From Alphaproteobacteria bacterium (GTDB lineage Bacteria; Pseudomonadota; Alphaproteobacteria; Sphingomonadales; Emcibacteraceae): a stretch of DNA of 64,000 nucleotides. A program made the translations under genes and the position numbers. The notes under the pieces are model-generated. The model was not told the origin of the DNA, searched no databases, and was given only the letters and a program-made list of their open reading frames with translations. This document shows, piece by piece, positions 9,801 through 18,864 of this stretch (position 1 is its first letter; the number at the start of each line of letters is the position of its first letter). The stretch is from NCBI GenBank assembly GCA_030428615.1, contig JAUIDN010000017.1, positions 1 to 64,000 of the forward strand, in the 5' to 3' direction.

Positions 9801-10398
9801 ATTTATAGGCATAATCGATAAAAGTGCCTTCAAGCTCGTGTTCTACTGTGAGCCCATGACGGGAAATTTCCATATAGAGCCGATCGGCAAAAATACTTTT
9901 TAAATAACAAAGACATTCTTCTGCCTTCTCGTTTTCGCCGTCCTGCAGGTATTTTCCTACCGGACCATTAAATCCGCCGGTAAGGCAAATGACATCACCC
10001 GTGTAACCATCCAGTTCTTCAATGGAAATTTGTGGTGTTTCCGATGGCTCCGATTCAAGGTGGGCTTTGCTGACCAGAACCATCAAATTTTTATATCCGA
10101 TCTCCGTTTGAGCAAGCAGGACCAGCCAGCCCGGTTCCGGCTGTCTGTGATTCAGGTTATCCTCCGCCTTCTGATGTCGGATCGCCAGCGTACAGCCGAT
10201 AATTGGCTGAATGCCCTTCGCGGGAAGGTTTATGGAAACATCAAGCGCGCCAAACATATTATTGGTATCGGTAATCGCCACCGCAGGCATTCTGTTGCCA
10301 ATGCATTGCTTTATAATGTCATTGGTTTTCATCGCGCCTTCAGCCAAGGAATAGGCGGAATGCAGTCTCAGGTGGATGAATTGATTTTCGTCTGGCAT
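6874..10398 (-). CDS. dnaE: DNA polymerase III alpha subunit
   Basis: Catalytic subunit of the chromosomal replicase. 1174 residues, normal for DnaE1. Seen in order: N-terminal PHP domain beginning HLRLHSAYSLAEGA; palm with VGPGRGSGAGSVVAW and the catalytic aspartates in MPDFDIDFCQDKRE; fingers with FGKLQARAVVRDVGR and STHAAGVVIGD; tandem HhH region near NRVDTRQINKRALENLIKAG; and an OB fold around VIKLAGTIQAIRRMKSKRG. It directly precedes the Nudix gene and follows a DUF1761 gene by 20 bases. Confidence 0.98.
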   Translation of the reverse strand: MPDENQFIHLRLHSAYSLAEGAMKTNDIIKQCIGNRMPAVAITDTNNMFGALDVSINLPAKGIQPIIGCTLAIRHQKAEDNLNHRQPEPGWLVLLAQTEIGYKNLMVLVSKAHLESEPSETPQISIEELDGYTGDVICLTGGFNGPVGKYLQDGENEKAEECLCYLKSIFADRLYMEISRHGLTVEHELEGTFIDYAYKYDIPLVATNQVFFTKRKMYEAHDALLCIAGGNYVEQTDRRKETPENYFKSAKEMAELFDDIPEAITNTVVIARRCAFKVPIIDPILPNFTIDESMNEADSLRKVSTEGLEERLVKHVFGGETDAEKRLELGKPYIDRLEYELDIIIKMGFPGYFLIVADFIQWSKDHDIPVGPGRGSGAGSVVAWALKITDLDPLKFGLLFERFLNPERISMPDFDIDFCQDKREQVIRYVQEKYGHDQVAQIITFGKLQARAVVRDVGRVLQMPYGQVDRLSKMIPSNPANPVTLSEAIEGEKRLREEIKGDPGTERLINIALQLEGLFRHASTHAAGVVIGDRPLEQLVPLYRDPRSDMPVTQYNMKYVEQAGLVKFDFLGLKTLTVLKKAVENIKERNVEIDIENVPLDDKPSFDLMCSGNTVGVFQLESSGMQSVLMNLKPDMFEDIIAVVALYRPGPMDNIPRYIACKHGEEDPDYLHPLLEEILTETYGVIIYQEQVMQIAQILADYTLGDADILRRAMGKKIASEMDAQRARFQEGADKKGVDPKQAAGIFDQVAKFAGYGFNKSHAAAYALVSYHTAFLKANYTAEFMAAIMTLDLTNTDKLHIFKQELNNLNIPILPPDINKSQVEFSAEVIEGEKDEDNIGGALSDGKLRGVRYGLAGLKNVGVAAMRSLVDERTANGDFRDIDDFCNRVDTRQINKRALENLIKAGAFDSINPNRAQLYAVVEMMLREMNLATQERNSNQVSLFGDQVEENAIILPDINEWDLIERLKCEQEAVGFYLSAHPLDAYSSVLERQKVVPSTEIEERAIGKGGVIKLAGTIQAIRRMKSKRGNPYAFLSLSDAYGGYEVTLFSELLDAKDEVLASGNSVIINAEVRRSDDGALRITAQGLETIDQVAQRTGTGLDIYLNDNNNLDAIHEILKDHRNGRGRVTFKMNIKHDEFPNCDVDIELRERYKISPAIRNAVASLKGVIEAKEI

Positions 10399-10418
10399 AA
10401 AAGTCTTTATCTAGTGAA

Positions 10419-10820
10419 TCACATCATGCTCAATATTAGTACGACCACCGTAAATTCAGCAACACATTGTGTGGCATAGATCAAAAATAATTTAAGTGAG
10501 CGACCCTCAAATGCGTAGGAAAGGCCGATTTGCGCCGATGTAATCCCAACAGCCGTAATAACCCCGACCGCAATGGCAGATCGCAAATCAAGCGCCATAA
10601 TCTGAAGAATCACTGCAAACGAAAAGCTAACGAGTAAACATGTGCCAAAACCAATGATCATGGCATCTCTTGGGCTTCCCAGGTCTTCAGCTTTAAGGCC
10701 GCATTCTTTTAGCCACTGTTCTCCAAAGAGCATTTTTGAAAACCACAAGCCGCCAACCATAAATTTGGCCACCGCCGCAAGCAAGATCGCGATAAAATTC
10801 AAATTTCCAATATCCAGCAT
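10419..10820 (-). CDS. DUF1761 family membrane protein
   Basis: Small inner-membrane protein of 133 residues with about four hydrophobic segments. The family features are an N-terminal helix leading to KFMVGGLWFSKMLFG, a soluble turn GLKAEDLGSPRDAM, then three more helices. The function is unknown for the family. The ATG at 10820 has AGGGGAA at good spacing. It lies between lolD (112 bases upstream) and dnaE (20 bases downstream); I see nothing linking it functionally to either. Confidence 0.75.
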   Translation of the reverse strand: MLDIGNLNFIAILLAAVAKFMVGGLWFSKMLFGEQWLKECGLKAEDLGSPRDAMIIGFGTCLLVSFSFAVILQIMALDLRSAIAVGVITAVGITSAQIGLSYAFEGRSLKLFLIYATQCVAEFTVVVLILSMM

Positions 10821-10932
10821 GTATTCCCCTTTCTTTCTATTTCCCCGTTTTACTGTCGTTTACGAATTAGGCCATTATGCACTTTTTTGTTAAAATAGGC
10901 CAGCAGGGTAAATATATCTGGAGACCAGAAGA

Positions 10933-11613
10933 TCAGATGCTGTTTTCAATCACGCCGTCTTTGATCGTTATGATGCGGTCCATTCTTTGTGCCAGCTTGT
11001 TATTATGCGTGGCGATTAGTGCAGATATTCCTTCTTCCTTGGATAGCGAAAGAAGGATATCCATAACCCCATTACCGGTATTTTCATCAAGGTTACCGGT
11101 TGGTTCATCCGCCAAAATCAGGCGCGGCCTGTTCGCAAGCGCACGGGCAATAGCAACACGTTGCTGTTCACCCCCGGAAAGTTCGGAGGGCCTGTGTGTC
11201 AATCTTTCGGAAAGCCCCATTTTATTGAGCAATTCTTCCGCCCGTTCTTTGGCGTCACGTTTTGAAATTCCCGCAATCAGTTGCGGAATGATCACGTTAT
11301 CCAGTGCGCTGAATTCGGGTAGAAGGTTATGAAACTGGTATACAAACCCAATTTCAAGCCGACGAATTTTTGTCCGTTTTATATCATTTAAAACATCAGT
11401 GGGTATGCCGGATATGATAACATCGCCCTGATCCGACCTTTCGAGAAGTCCCATAATATGCAGCAAAGTCGACTTTCCGGCCCCGGAGGCGCCGACAAGA
11501 GCAACGACCTCCCCGTTTGTGATGCTTAAATTAATCCCTTTTAAAATCTCAAGGTGATGGTCACCCTGATAAAAGCTTTTATAAATATTCTTCAGCTCAA
11601 TTATATTACTCAT
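10933..11613 (-). CDS. lolD: lipoprotein-releasing ABC transporter ATP-binding protein
   Basis: ATPase of the Lol exporter that extracts outer-membrane lipoproteins from the inner membrane and hands them to LolA. 226 residues. Walker [11 protein letters not shown]-loop [18 protein letters not shown], signature [15 protein letters not shown], Walker [13 protein letters not shown] and the switch His in ATHN are all present. The [18 protein letters not shown] sequence is characteristic of LolD. Its start overlaps the end of lolC by eight bases. Confidence 0.95.
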   Translation of the reverse strand: MSNIIELKNIYKSFYQGDHHLEILKGINLSITNGEVVALVGASGAGKSTLLHIMGLLERSDQGDVIISGIPTDVLNDIKRTKIRRLEIGFVYQFHNLLPEFSALDNVIIPQLIAGISKRDAKERAEELLNKMGLSERLTHRPSELSGGEQQRVAIARALANRPRLILADEPTGNLDENTGNGVMDILLSLSKEEGISALIATHNNKLAQRMDRIITIKDGVIENSI

Positions 11614-12862
11614 ACTTCAATGCCTTTACAGGATCCGTATTCGCGGCACGTAACGCTGGAAATATCGTCGCCAGAAGTGAAAGAGTTAACGCAACAATTG
11701 TTACCGCGATGACTTCTGCGTTATCCACTTTTGACGGAATCTCACTAATGAAGCGGGTCTCAGCATCCCAAATGGTTGCACCGGTCATCGCTTCGATTAA
11801 ATCCGCAACCCATTGAAGATGATTGGCAAGATATATACCGCCAATGACCCCAAGGAATGTACCTAAAATACCAATGCTAGAGCCAATAATAAAAAATATC
11901 CGTGTGATTGATGACCGGGATGCGCCCATCGTTCGAAGCACGGCTATATCGCGGGTTTTGCTTTTTACCAACATTATCATCGTCGAAATCACGTTAAATA
12001 CAGCCACCAGAATGATGAGCGACAGGATAATGAACATTGCATTTCGTTCAATCTGAAGCGCATTGAAAAATGCCTGGTTTAATTGCTGCCAATCGATGAT
12101 ACGGCCTGATAATCCGGCATCAACAATACGTTGTGACAGCTCAGGATATGTGGCGCCTACCATATCGGCGTGCGTTAAGGTAACCTCCAACGCCCCGACC
12201 TGTTCACCATATTGGAAATAAACCTGCGCCTGATCAAGCGGTATAAAAAAGTAATTGGAATCGTAATTATATTCACCGACTTCAAAAATAGCGATCACTG
12301 TAAACTGCTGTATGCGCGGCACAGTACCGAATGCGGTGATCCTGCCGCGCGGAGACATAAGGGTCAGATCGCTACCAACCTCAAGGCCATATCTTTCGGC
12401 AAGCCGCTGCCCGATGACAATATCATTTTCACCGTCACCGAATTTATCAAGGCTCCCTGTAACAATATTCGATGAAACCAGTTTCTGTGTTCTCAGGTCT
12501 TCCGGTTTTATGCCACGAACAAGCGCGAATGTGCCATTTTCACCCATCATCGCCAGCGCCTGTCCTTCTAGTATCGGTCTTACCCGCACGACATTCTGCA
12601 CGGTGCTTAGTTTTGCTGCGGCCTCATCATAATTTTCCATCTTCCCACCAAAGGGCTGATAGAGAACATGGCCGTTAAAACCGATCACTTTTCCAAGGAG
12701 TTCTTCACGAAACCCGCCCATCACAGACATAGTGACGATAAGCGCCCCCACACCAAGAAATATACCGAAAAGAGAAAATAATGCGATGACTGTAACAAAG
12801 CCATCATGCCCCTTAATACTTAAATATTTAAGCGCTACCTTCCACTCGTAGTTTCTGAACAT
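11606..12862 (-). CDS. lolC: lipoprotein-releasing ABC transporter permease
   Basis: Membrane subunit of the Lol exporter. 418 residues: one N-terminal transmembrane helix, a large periplasmic domain (about residues 45-260), and three C-terminal helices of the FtsX fold. The mechanotransmission segment FNVISTMIMLVKSKTRDIA and the end sequence [17 protein letters not shown] are typical. Only one permease gene is present, as in alphaproteobacteria, which use one LolC/E-like (LolF) type rather than separate LolC and LolE. Lies between proS (3-base gap) and lolD (8-base overlap). Confidence 0.94.
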   Translation of the reverse strand: MFRNYEWKVALKYLSIKGHDGFVTVIALFSLFGIFLGVGALIVTMSVMGGFREELLGKVIGFNGHVLYQPFGGKMENYDEAAAKLSTVQNVVRVRPILEGQALAMMGENGTFALVRGIKPEDLRTQKLVSSNIVTGSLDKFGDGENDIVIGQRLAERYGLEVGSDLTLMSPRGRITAFGTVPRIQQFTVIAIFEVGEYNYDSNYFFIPLDQAQVYFQYGEQVGALEVTLTHADMVGATYPELSQRIVDAGLSGRIIDWQQLNQAFFNALQIERNAMFIILSLIILVAVFNVISTMIMLVKSKTRDIAVLRTMGASRSSITRIFFIIGSSIGILGTFLGVIGGIYLANHLQWVADLIEAMTGATIWDAETRFISEIPSKVDNAEVIAVTIVALTLSLLATIFPALRAANTDPVKALKYE

Positions 12863-12865
12863 ATA

Positions 12866-14167
12866 TTATCCTAATTTTTCGAGAAGGTCTTCTTCCGAAA
12901 GCTCTACCCGCTCACCTGTGCGGCGGTTTTTCAGTTCGTAGACACCTTTATCCAACCCTTTTGGCCCCACGACAACCTGCCATGGCAAACCGATCAAATC
13001 CATATCAGCGAACTTGGCACCTGCGCCCGCGTCACGGTCATCATAAAGAACCTCTATGCCCAGATTTTGCATTTTTTCATATAGTGCATCACAAGCAGCC
13101 GTGCAATTTTCATCCTTAAAGCGAAGATTAATAATACCTACCTTGTAAGGAGCAACCGATTCCGGCCATATGATGCCATTTTCATCATGATTTGCTTCAA
13201 TGAGTGCGCCGACAAGTCGGGAAACCCCGATGCCGTATGAGCCCATTTCAACAGTAACCTCATTCCCATCAGGACCAGCGACCTTCGCGCCCATGCTTTC
13301 TGAATATTTGGTGCCAAAATAAAATATGTGCCCGACCTCTATGCCCTTCGCCGTTTTTAAATTTTCCGGTGCTACGGGGCAATTTTCAGCATCATGCTTT
13401 TCTTCTTCCATCGCATAATAGCTTTGCAATTTTGAGACCGTTTCGTCGTCAATATCACCGGTAAGGTCATCAAGGTCGAAACTTTCGATTTCCTTGTCAT
13501 AGTAAAGTGTGCTTTCACCTGTATCAGCAAGAATTTGAAATTCGTGGCTAAGATCACCACCGATTGCCCCCGCGTCCGCGCGAACCGGGATCGCGATCAG
13601 CCCAAGACGCGCAAAAGTTCGTAGATAGGCAACATACATTTTATTGTAGGATTCTTTTGCGCCTTCAAAATCGAGATCAAATGAATAATTATCTTTCATG
13701 AGAAATTCCCGACCCCGCATGATACCGAAACGCGGGCGAACCTCATCACGAAATTTCCACTGAATATGATAAAGATTAAGCGGCAAGTCCTTATAGCTTT
13801 TTATACTGTTTTTAAACAGGTCCGTAATCATTTCCTCATTGGTGGGACCATAGAGCATTTCGCGCTCATGCCTGTCGGTGATGCGCAGCATCTCCTTGCC
13901 ATAGGCATCATAACGGCCGCTTTGCTGCCAAAGTTCGGCTGGCTGAATAGTTGGCATCAATAGTTCTATCGCACCTGCACGGTTTTGTTCCTCGCGGACA
14001 ATATCAGCAATCTTATTCATTACCCGAAGTCCGGTCGGCAACCATATATAAATCCCTGCACTGGATTGCCGGATCATTCCGGAGCGAAGCATCAGCCGAT
14101 GAGAGACGATTTGCGCCTCAGACGGGTTTTCCTTGATGGTCGGGATAAAATGTTTAGAAAGACGCAT
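12866..14167 (-). CDS. proS: prolyl-tRNA synthetase, short form without editing insert
   Basis: Class II synthetase that charges tRNA-Pro. 433 residues, against about 570 for enzymes with the INS editing domain; motif 2 ([19 protein letters not shown]) is followed by only a short linker before motif 3 ([17 protein letters not shown]). The C-terminal anticodon-binding domain is complete. Lack of the insert is normal in alphaproteobacteria, which usually rely on a free-standing Ala-tRNA-Pro deacylase; none is in this window. First gene of a proS-lolC-lolD run. Confidence 0.96.
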   Translation of the reverse strand: MRLSKHFIPTIKENPSEAQIVSHRLMLRSGMIRQSSAGIYIWLPTGLRVMNKIADIVREEQNRAGAIELLMPTIQPAELWQQSGRYDAYGKEMLRITDRHEREMLYGPTNEEMITDLFKNSIKSYKDLPLNLYHIQWKFRDEVRPRFGIMRGREFLMKDNYSFDLDFEGAKESYNKMYVAYLRTFARLGLIAIPVRADAGAIGGDLSHEFQILADTGESTLYYDKEIESFDLDDLTGDIDDETVSKLQSYYAMEEEKHDAENCPVAPENLKTAKGIEVGHIFYFGTKYSESMGAKVAGPDGNEVTVEMGSYGIGVSRLVGALIEANHDENGIIWPESVAPYKVGIINLRFKDENCTAACDALYEKMQNLGIEVLYDDRDAGAGAKFADMDLIGLPWQVVVGPKGLDKGVYELKNRRTGERVELSEEDLLEKLG

Positions 14168-14239
14168 AATAGACCTTGAAAGAAGTATGAATTAAAAATT
14201 GATATAGATGCTTTATAGCAAAGGTGGGGTTAACTGCAA

Positions 14240-14710
14240 TTACCTTTTAAAGATGGGTCGTCTTTTTCTGCTTCTTTCATCACTGCAAAGGAGATAAATG
14301 CTGTTTCTTTGGCTGTTTTTAAGGGAAGTTCCGTTCCATAGCACATCGCCGTCTTTTACCGTTACCCGTCCAAGGATAATCTTTCCTTCCTGTGCATTGT
14401 CAATGCCATATTTCTGTGCGATTTCATTATCCTTCAGGGCATCATGGGTCATGTAGAAAGAGTATCCATTCTCGCCAATAAGCAAACCATTGGTGTTTTC
14501 AACTTCTGCCGGAACGGTCGGCTTCCCCCGAACATCAACGTCAGGTTTATAGTTAACGTCATCATCAGGAATATGTTGCTCAAGCAATAAACAATCCTCT
14601 GGTGTGACAATAACAATGCGTTCGACATTGTCACTTTCCTGCGAAAACGACACAATGCCCGGCCAAAAAAAACCGAGTAAAATCAAAACTGTTAGCATAC
14701 CGCGCATCAT
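14240..14710 (-). CDS. conserved secreted protein of unknown function
   Basis: 156 residues with an N-terminal signal peptide (MMRGMLTVLILLGFFWPGIV then SFSQ). The mature part is hydrophilic and contains DDDVNYKPDVDVRGKPTVPA, a segment I have a weak memory of from other alphaproteobacterial hypothetical proteins. The C terminus is basic (RSRKRRPIFKR). I chose the ATG at 14710 because AGGAG stands six bases upstream. It sits between proS and the DUF1467 gene. I do not recognise a function; a periplasmic location is inferred. Confidence 0.7.
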   Translation of the reverse strand: MMRGMLTVLILLGFFWPGIVSFSQESDNVERIVIVTPEDCLLLEQHIPDDDVNYKPDVDVRGKPTVPAEVENTNGLLIGENGYSFYMTHDALKDNEIAQKYGIDNAQEGKIILGRVTVKDGDVLWNGTSLKNSQRNSIYLLCSDERSRKRRPIFKR

Positions 14711-14842
14711 TTTTTCTCCTGTATCCATTGTACGTGATATTGTACCGTAAGATCAAGTTGTGGCAAAAATACAACAAGTTACAAAAATATTACAATTTTA
14801 TACACTTTTTGAGTGACAGTCAGAGCGCTCATGGTTAAATTT

Positions 14843-14881
14843 GTTTCCGTAAGTGAGACCCAAGTTTGGGAGTGAGGAAAC
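14843..14881. repeat. nested inverted repeat in the 14.7-15.0 kb gap
   Basis: Outer arms GTTTCC and GGAAAC enclose inner arms CCCAA and TTGGG around a two-base centre. The element lies about 130 bases upstream of the secreted-protein gene. It could be an operator or the stem of a small RNA; nothing further supports either. Confidence 0.35.
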
Positions 14882-14938
14882 TCTTAATTATAAAAAAATA
14901 ATGATTTTGGTCAAAAATCACTACACCAAAAAAGAAGA

Positions 14939-14963
14939 GCAAGGTATTTACCTTGCTTTTTTT
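14939..14963 (-). terminator. terminator after the nuo-to-DUF1467 gene run
   Basis: Stem of eight base pairs (GCAAGGTA and TACCTTGC) with a two-base loop. On the minus strand it is followed by a T-rich stretch, and it ends the gene run whose last member stops at 14989. A T-run on the plus strand makes it look bidirectional. Confidence 0.75.
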
Positions 14964-14988
14964 GTGTCAAAAAAATATTTTAAATCAA

Positions 14989-15231
14989 TCACTTAATGTG
15001 AACAAGATCAAAATAATCAACAAGGGACACGATGATCATAAATATCACAGTGATTATCGTTGTTATGACCATTTTCTTCTTGATGTTTGCATGAATAGGC
15101 GACCCGACTTCGATACCGTCCTTGGTCTCCTCATCAGTTTCGCTGTGGGTGGTGACACCAACCGGTAAAACCATAAACAGAAAAAGCCACCAGGAAACAA
15201 AAAAAGTAATACTATATCCAATGAAATTCAT
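14989..15231 (-). CDS. DUF1467 family membrane protein
   Basis: 80 residues with two transmembrane helices: residues about 5-25 (ITFFVSWWLFLFMVLPVGV) and 53-72. The loop between them carries THSETDEETKDGIEVGSPIH, with the GSPxxANIKKK segment usual for this family. The function is unknown. In alphaproteobacteria it is commonly found after the methylmalonyl-CoA epimerase gene and before proS, as here. Starts 10 bases after mce. Confidence 0.85.
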   Translation of the reverse strand: MNFIGYSITFFVSWWLFLFMVLPVGVTTHSETDEETKDGIEVGSPIHANIKKKMVITTIITVIFMIIVSLVDYFDLVHIK

Positions 15232-15241
15232 CTTAAACCTT

Positions 15242-15646
15242 CTATATCTGCTCTAGCTCAATAAGCGTACCGCAAAAATCCTTGGGGTGGAGAAACAGAA
15301 CGGGCTTGCCGTGTGCGCCGGGTTTTGGTTCGCTCGTTCCCAATATTCTCATACCTTTTTTTAAAAGATCGTCGCGGGCTTTAAAAATATCCTTAACTTC
15401 ATAACACAAATGATGAATGCCGCCAGAGGCATTTTTATTTAAATACGACATTATCGGAGAATTATTTCCCAATGGATGAAGAAGTTCAATTTTTGTATTA
15501 TCGAGCGTCACAAAAGAAACTGTCACACCATGTTCCGGCAAATCAACAGGCTCGCTGACATCAGCGCCAAGAACATCGCGGTATAATTCAATTGCCGCCT
15601 CCAGGTCATGAACAGCAATCGCAACATGATTTAATCTTTCTATCAT
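15242..15646 (-). CDS. mce: methylmalonyl-CoA epimerase
   Basis: Interconverts the (2S) and (2R) forms of methylmalonyl-CoA in propionyl-CoA catabolism. 134 residues, a vicinal-oxygen-chelate fold made of two repeats. Seen: RLNHVAIAVHDLEAAIELYR with the first metal His, ASGGIHHLCYEVKD with the central His, and FLHPKDFCGTLIELEQI at the end with the metal Glu. The start overlaps the rnj stop by four bases (ATGA), so translation is coupled. The mutase is not in this window. Confidence 0.93.
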   Translation of the reverse strand: MIERLNHVAIAVHDLEAAIELYRDVLGADVSEPVDLPEHGVTVSFVTLDNTKIELLHPLGNNSPIMSYLNKNASGGIHHLCYEVKDIFKARDDLLKKGMRILGTSEPKPGAHGKPVLFLHPKDFCGTLIELEQI

Positions 15647-17310
15647 TTATCCGTAATCCTGCTTATTTTTACCGTCGTCACCGGTCCGGTTTCCTTACCT
15701 GTATAATTTTTTGCAGCTTTTCTTGCCGCTGTTCTAATGATTTCCTTCATAACATCGTCATCACACAAATGTTTTCTGGAAGCATGCTCTATTGCAATAT
15801 GGATTTTATCATCAATCTCCTTTTCCAGAGTGTTATTTTGTTCTTCCGGCAACCCGATGCAGGTTATTTCTATTGGCGCCATCAAAATCCCAAGATTATC
15901 GAATATAACGTGGATTACCAACGCGCCGTTAAACAAAACACGCCTGCGTTCGATGATCGCCATATCATCATCATCAATAATCATCGCTCCATCAAGCGCC
16001 AGACGTCCGCTCGGCACTTCGTTTATAATTCCAATATTTTCGGGAGCAAGTTTCACCACCGCACCGTTTCTTGGTATGATTGTTTTTTTTATGCCAAGTT
16101 CCTGTGCGAATTCGGCCTGCTTTTGCAAATGTTTTGGCTCCCCATGCGTTGGGACAACGATTTCCGGCCTTATCCATTCATACATTTGTTTTAATTCTTC
16201 CTGACCAGGATGGCCGGACACATGAACAAAAGCATCTTTTTCTGTAATAATTTCCGCCGATTTTTCGACCAGCAAATTTTGTGCCCGCATAATTGTGAGT
16301 TCATTACCCGGGATAATTTTTGATGAAAAGACGACTGTATCGCCCTTGGCAATATGGATGTGTTTATTATTATCCAGAATAACACGCATCAGCGCCGCAC
16401 GTGCTTCGCCCTGACAACCAGTGCATACATAAAGAATTTTATGACGGGGGATGTGCGATGCGTCCTCTTCGTCAAGAATTGGTGGAAAGTCATTCAGGTA
16501 GCCGGTTTCCTTTGCGGCTTCCACGTTCCTTTTCATGGACCTACCGATCAGACACAGATGCCTGCCGGTTTCGGTTGCAACTTTCGCCAGTGTCCGTACA
16601 CGTGCGACATTTGAAGAAAATGTCGTACAGAAGATAGCCCCCTCCTTATCACGGAGAAGATCAATAAGGCTTTTTTGTACATCCAGTTCAGAACCGGAGG
16701 ATTTTTTATTGAAAACATTTGTACTGTCACAGACAATTGCCAGCACGCCTTCATCACCAATTTCCTTCAGGCGTTTTATATCTGTCGCCTCACCGACAAT
16801 CGGCGCCGGGTCAATTTTCCAGTCACCCGTATGAAAAATGGTTCCAAGCGGTGTTTTTATGTTAAGCGCGTTTGGTTCGGGTATTGAATGGGTTAATGTG
16901 ACATATTCGATGTCAAAATCGCCAAGGTTAAACCGCCCGCCCAAACCGATCTCATGCACGACCGCCTGATCAATCAACCCAGCATCACTAAGTTTTGATT
17001 TCAGGATAGTCGCAGTGAATGGCGTTGCGTAAATAGGACATTTAAAGCGTGGCCAAAGATGAGCAACCGCGCCAATATGATCTTCATGCGCGTGAGTCAG
17101 AACCAACCCCAACAATTCATCCCTAATACCATCCACAAAATCCACATTGGGCATGATAAGATCAATTCCTGGCAGGTAGTCGTCTGCAAAACTGATGCCG
17201 CAATCAACCATAATCCATTGATTATCATAGCAATACAGATTGAGGTTCATTCCGATTTCACCGGAACCACCCAGAGGAAGGAATATAAGCTGTTTAAAAT
17301 CCTGCCCCAT
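15643..17310 (-). CDS. rnj: ribonuclease J
   Basis: Metallo-beta-lactamase/beta-CASP ribonuclease with 5'-3' exonuclease and endonuclease activity in rRNA and mRNA maturation. 555 residues. Zinc ligands in LTHAHEDHIGA and IFHTGDWKID, the beta-CASP region with CDSTN, and the late motif HVSGHPGQEELKQM followed by PTHGEPKHL are all present, then the C-terminal domain. Its start shares one base with the coaX stop (TGATG). The coaX-rnj-mce order is standard in alphaproteobacteria. Confidence 0.95.
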   Translation of the reverse strand: MGQDFKQLIFLPLGGSGEIGMNLNLYCYDNQWIMVDCGISFADDYLPGIDLIMPNVDFVDGIRDELLGLVLTHAHEDHIGAVAHLWPRFKCPIYATPFTATILKSKLSDAGLIDQAVVHEIGLGGRFNLGDFDIEYVTLTHSIPEPNALNIKTPLGTIFHTGDWKIDPAPIVGEATDIKRLKEIGDEGVLAIVCDSTNVFNKKSSGSELDVQKSLIDLLRDKEGAIFCTTFSSNVARVRTLAKVATETGRHLCLIGRSMKRNVEAAKETGYLNDFPPILDEEDASHIPRHKILYVCTGCQGEARAALMRVILDNNKHIHIAKGDTVVFSSKIIPGNELTIMRAQNLLVEKSAEIITEKDAFVHVSGHPGQEELKQMYEWIRPEIVVPTHGEPKHLQKQAEFAQELGIKKTIIPRNGAVVKLAPENIGIINEVPSGRLALDGAMIIDDDDMAIIERRRVLFNGALVIHVIFDNLGILMAPIEITCIGLPEEQNNTLEKEIDDKIHIAIEHASRKHLCDDDVMKEIIRTAARKAAKNYTGKETGPVTTVKISRITDK

Positions 17311-18086
17311 CAGCGCTTTTCAGTATTAGCGGTATAAATTTCAAACAGACCGTAGGTGGTAAGTTCCTGATCCACATATTCAATAACATCAGATGCTTCA
17401 CTAAATAATGGGGCAAGACCACCGGTGGCCAGTACCTTCATGGGAACGCCGAATTCACTTGTAATACGCTCAACCATACCTTCAATCATCGAAAGATAAC
17501 CATAAAAAATGCCGGATTGAATAGCGGAAATAGTGCTATTACCAATCACCTTTTCCGGTTTTTCAACCGCAACCCTTGGCAATTTTGCCGCCGCCATGCT
17601 CAATGCTTCAACCGAAAGGTTGACGCCTGGCGAAATAACACCGCCAAAATAATCACCATTTTCATCAATGACATCGAATGTCGTCGCGGTCCCAAAATCA
17701 ATAATAACCATTGGACCGCCATACCGCTTATGCGCAGCAACGGCATTTACCAGACGGTCTGCGCCAACCTCGGCCGGGTTAGGCAGTTTTATTTTGACAT
17801 CAAGCTTAACATTGTCTTCACCAACCACCAGAGCTTCACATTTAAAATATCGTCTGCACAATAGCTGAAGCGGAAATAAAGTCTGGGGAACTACAGTCGC
17901 GATTATGGCGCCATCTATGACGGATGCGTCAAGATCCTCAAAATTCAGAAGTTGCGACAACCAGACCATATATTCATCGGCCGTTCGGCTGTTAGCGCTG
18001 GATATACGCCATTTGTGAATGATTTTATTTTCATCATGTAGTGCAAATACAACATTGGTATTGCCGGCATCAATCGCGAGTAGCAT
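17310..18086 (-). CDS. coaX: type III pantothenate kinase
   Basis: First step of CoA synthesis, ATP-dependent phosphorylation of pantothenate; type III enzymes need a monovalent cation and are not inhibited by CoA. 258 residues of the ASKHA fold: AIDAGNTNVVFALHD at the N terminus (phosphate 1 loop), GADRLVNAVAAHKRYGG, and VIDFGTATTFDVID with the catalytic Asp region. Starts 15 bases after birA and overlaps rnj by one base. Confidence 0.95.
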   Translation of the reverse strand: MLLAIDAGNTNVVFALHDENKIIHKWRISSANSRTADEYMVWLSQLLNFEDLDASVIDGAIIATVVPQTLFPLQLLCRRYFKCEALVVGEDNVKLDVKIKLPNPAEVGADRLVNAVAAHKRYGGPMVIIDFGTATTFDVIDENGDYFGGVISPGVNLSVEALSMAAAKLPRVAVEKPEKVIGNSTISAIQSGIFYGYLSMIEGMVERITSEFGVPMKVLATGGLAPLFSEASDVIEYVDQELTTYGLFEIYTANTEKR

Positions 18087-18101
18087 TTAATTTTCACTTT
18101 C

Positions 18102-18860
18102 CTAATTGGTGAAAAAGACATCACCAGAATGAATAAGCTTTGTTTCACCATCCGTATCCAACATTAGCGCGCCAGTGGCGTCAAGGTCAATAAATCGTCC
18201 CACCAATTGCTTATTTGGCAATCTTACCGTTATTAATTCCCCCAATCCCTTACAGTGATCAAGCCATGCTTTTCTGATCACCGAAAACCCCTGTTTCTGC
18301 CATATTGAAACCCACTCAGACATTTTTTGTGCCAATATGGAGAAAACATCAATATGGCTGAAATTATCATTTGCCTGTTCGTTTAAATGTGTCGTCGCAT
18401 ATATTGTCAAATCGGGGTTTTGTTCAACATTTATACCCACACCGATGATAATATAATTCTTACTTTTCCTGTCGGAACGATAACTTTCAAGCAGGATACC
18501 GCATATTTTCATCCCTGACACCAAAACATCATTGGGCCATTTGCATTTAACATCTTCAGAATTTATAAATGAAGCTATCGTATCCCGTACCGCAAGCGCG
18601 GCGACAAAAGAAAGCTGAGATGACTTTTGAATATCACCGTCCGTTTCCTGAATAAGGGAGCAATACAAATTTCCAGGTTTTGAAACCCACTCGCGCCCCC
18701 CACGACCGCGACCACCGGTCTGTTCGCTCGCCGTAATCCATAAACCACTCATCGCACCCGCTTCAATTTTCCTGATAGCTTCCTTATTGGTGCTGTCTAT
18801 CGACAAAAAAGCCTGATGATCAAAACCATCAGGCAATTTAATTTTTGTTAGATCATCCAT
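18102..18860 (-). CDS. birA: biotin-[acetyl-CoA-carboxylase] ligase
   Basis: Attaches biotin to the carboxyl carrier protein through biotinyl-AMP. About 252 residues, starting MDDLTKIKLPDGF at 18860, four bases after the nuoN stop. There is no N-terminal helix-turn-helix, so this is a class I ligase without repressor function. Motifs: TEQTGGRGRGGREWVS-type biotin/ATP loop (seen as SEQTGGRGRGGREW), KWPNDVLV and GVGINVEQN. It is the first gene after the nuo operon, before coaX. Confidence 0.93.
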   Translation of the reverse strand: MDDLTKIKLPDGFDHQAFLSIDSTNKEAIRKIEAGAMSGLWITASEQTGGRGRGGREWVSKPGNLYCSLIQETDGDIQKSSQLSFVAALAVRDTIASFINSEDVKCKWPNDVLVSGMKICGILLESYRSDRKSKNYIIIGVGINVEQNPDLTIYATTHLNEQANDNFSHIDVFSILAQKMSEWVSIWQKQGFSVIRKAWLDHCKGLGELITVRLPNKQLVGRFIDLDATGALMLDTDGETKLIHSGDVFFTN

Positions 18861-18864
18861 TACG

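Noticed and set aside
14939-14963. Terminator of a plus-strand gene
   Set aside because: No plus-strand gene is seen upstream; the minus-strand run ending at 14989 explains it.
15592-16194. 200-codon open frame on the plus strand
   Set aside because: Antisense to rnj and mce, no ribosome site and no known motifs.
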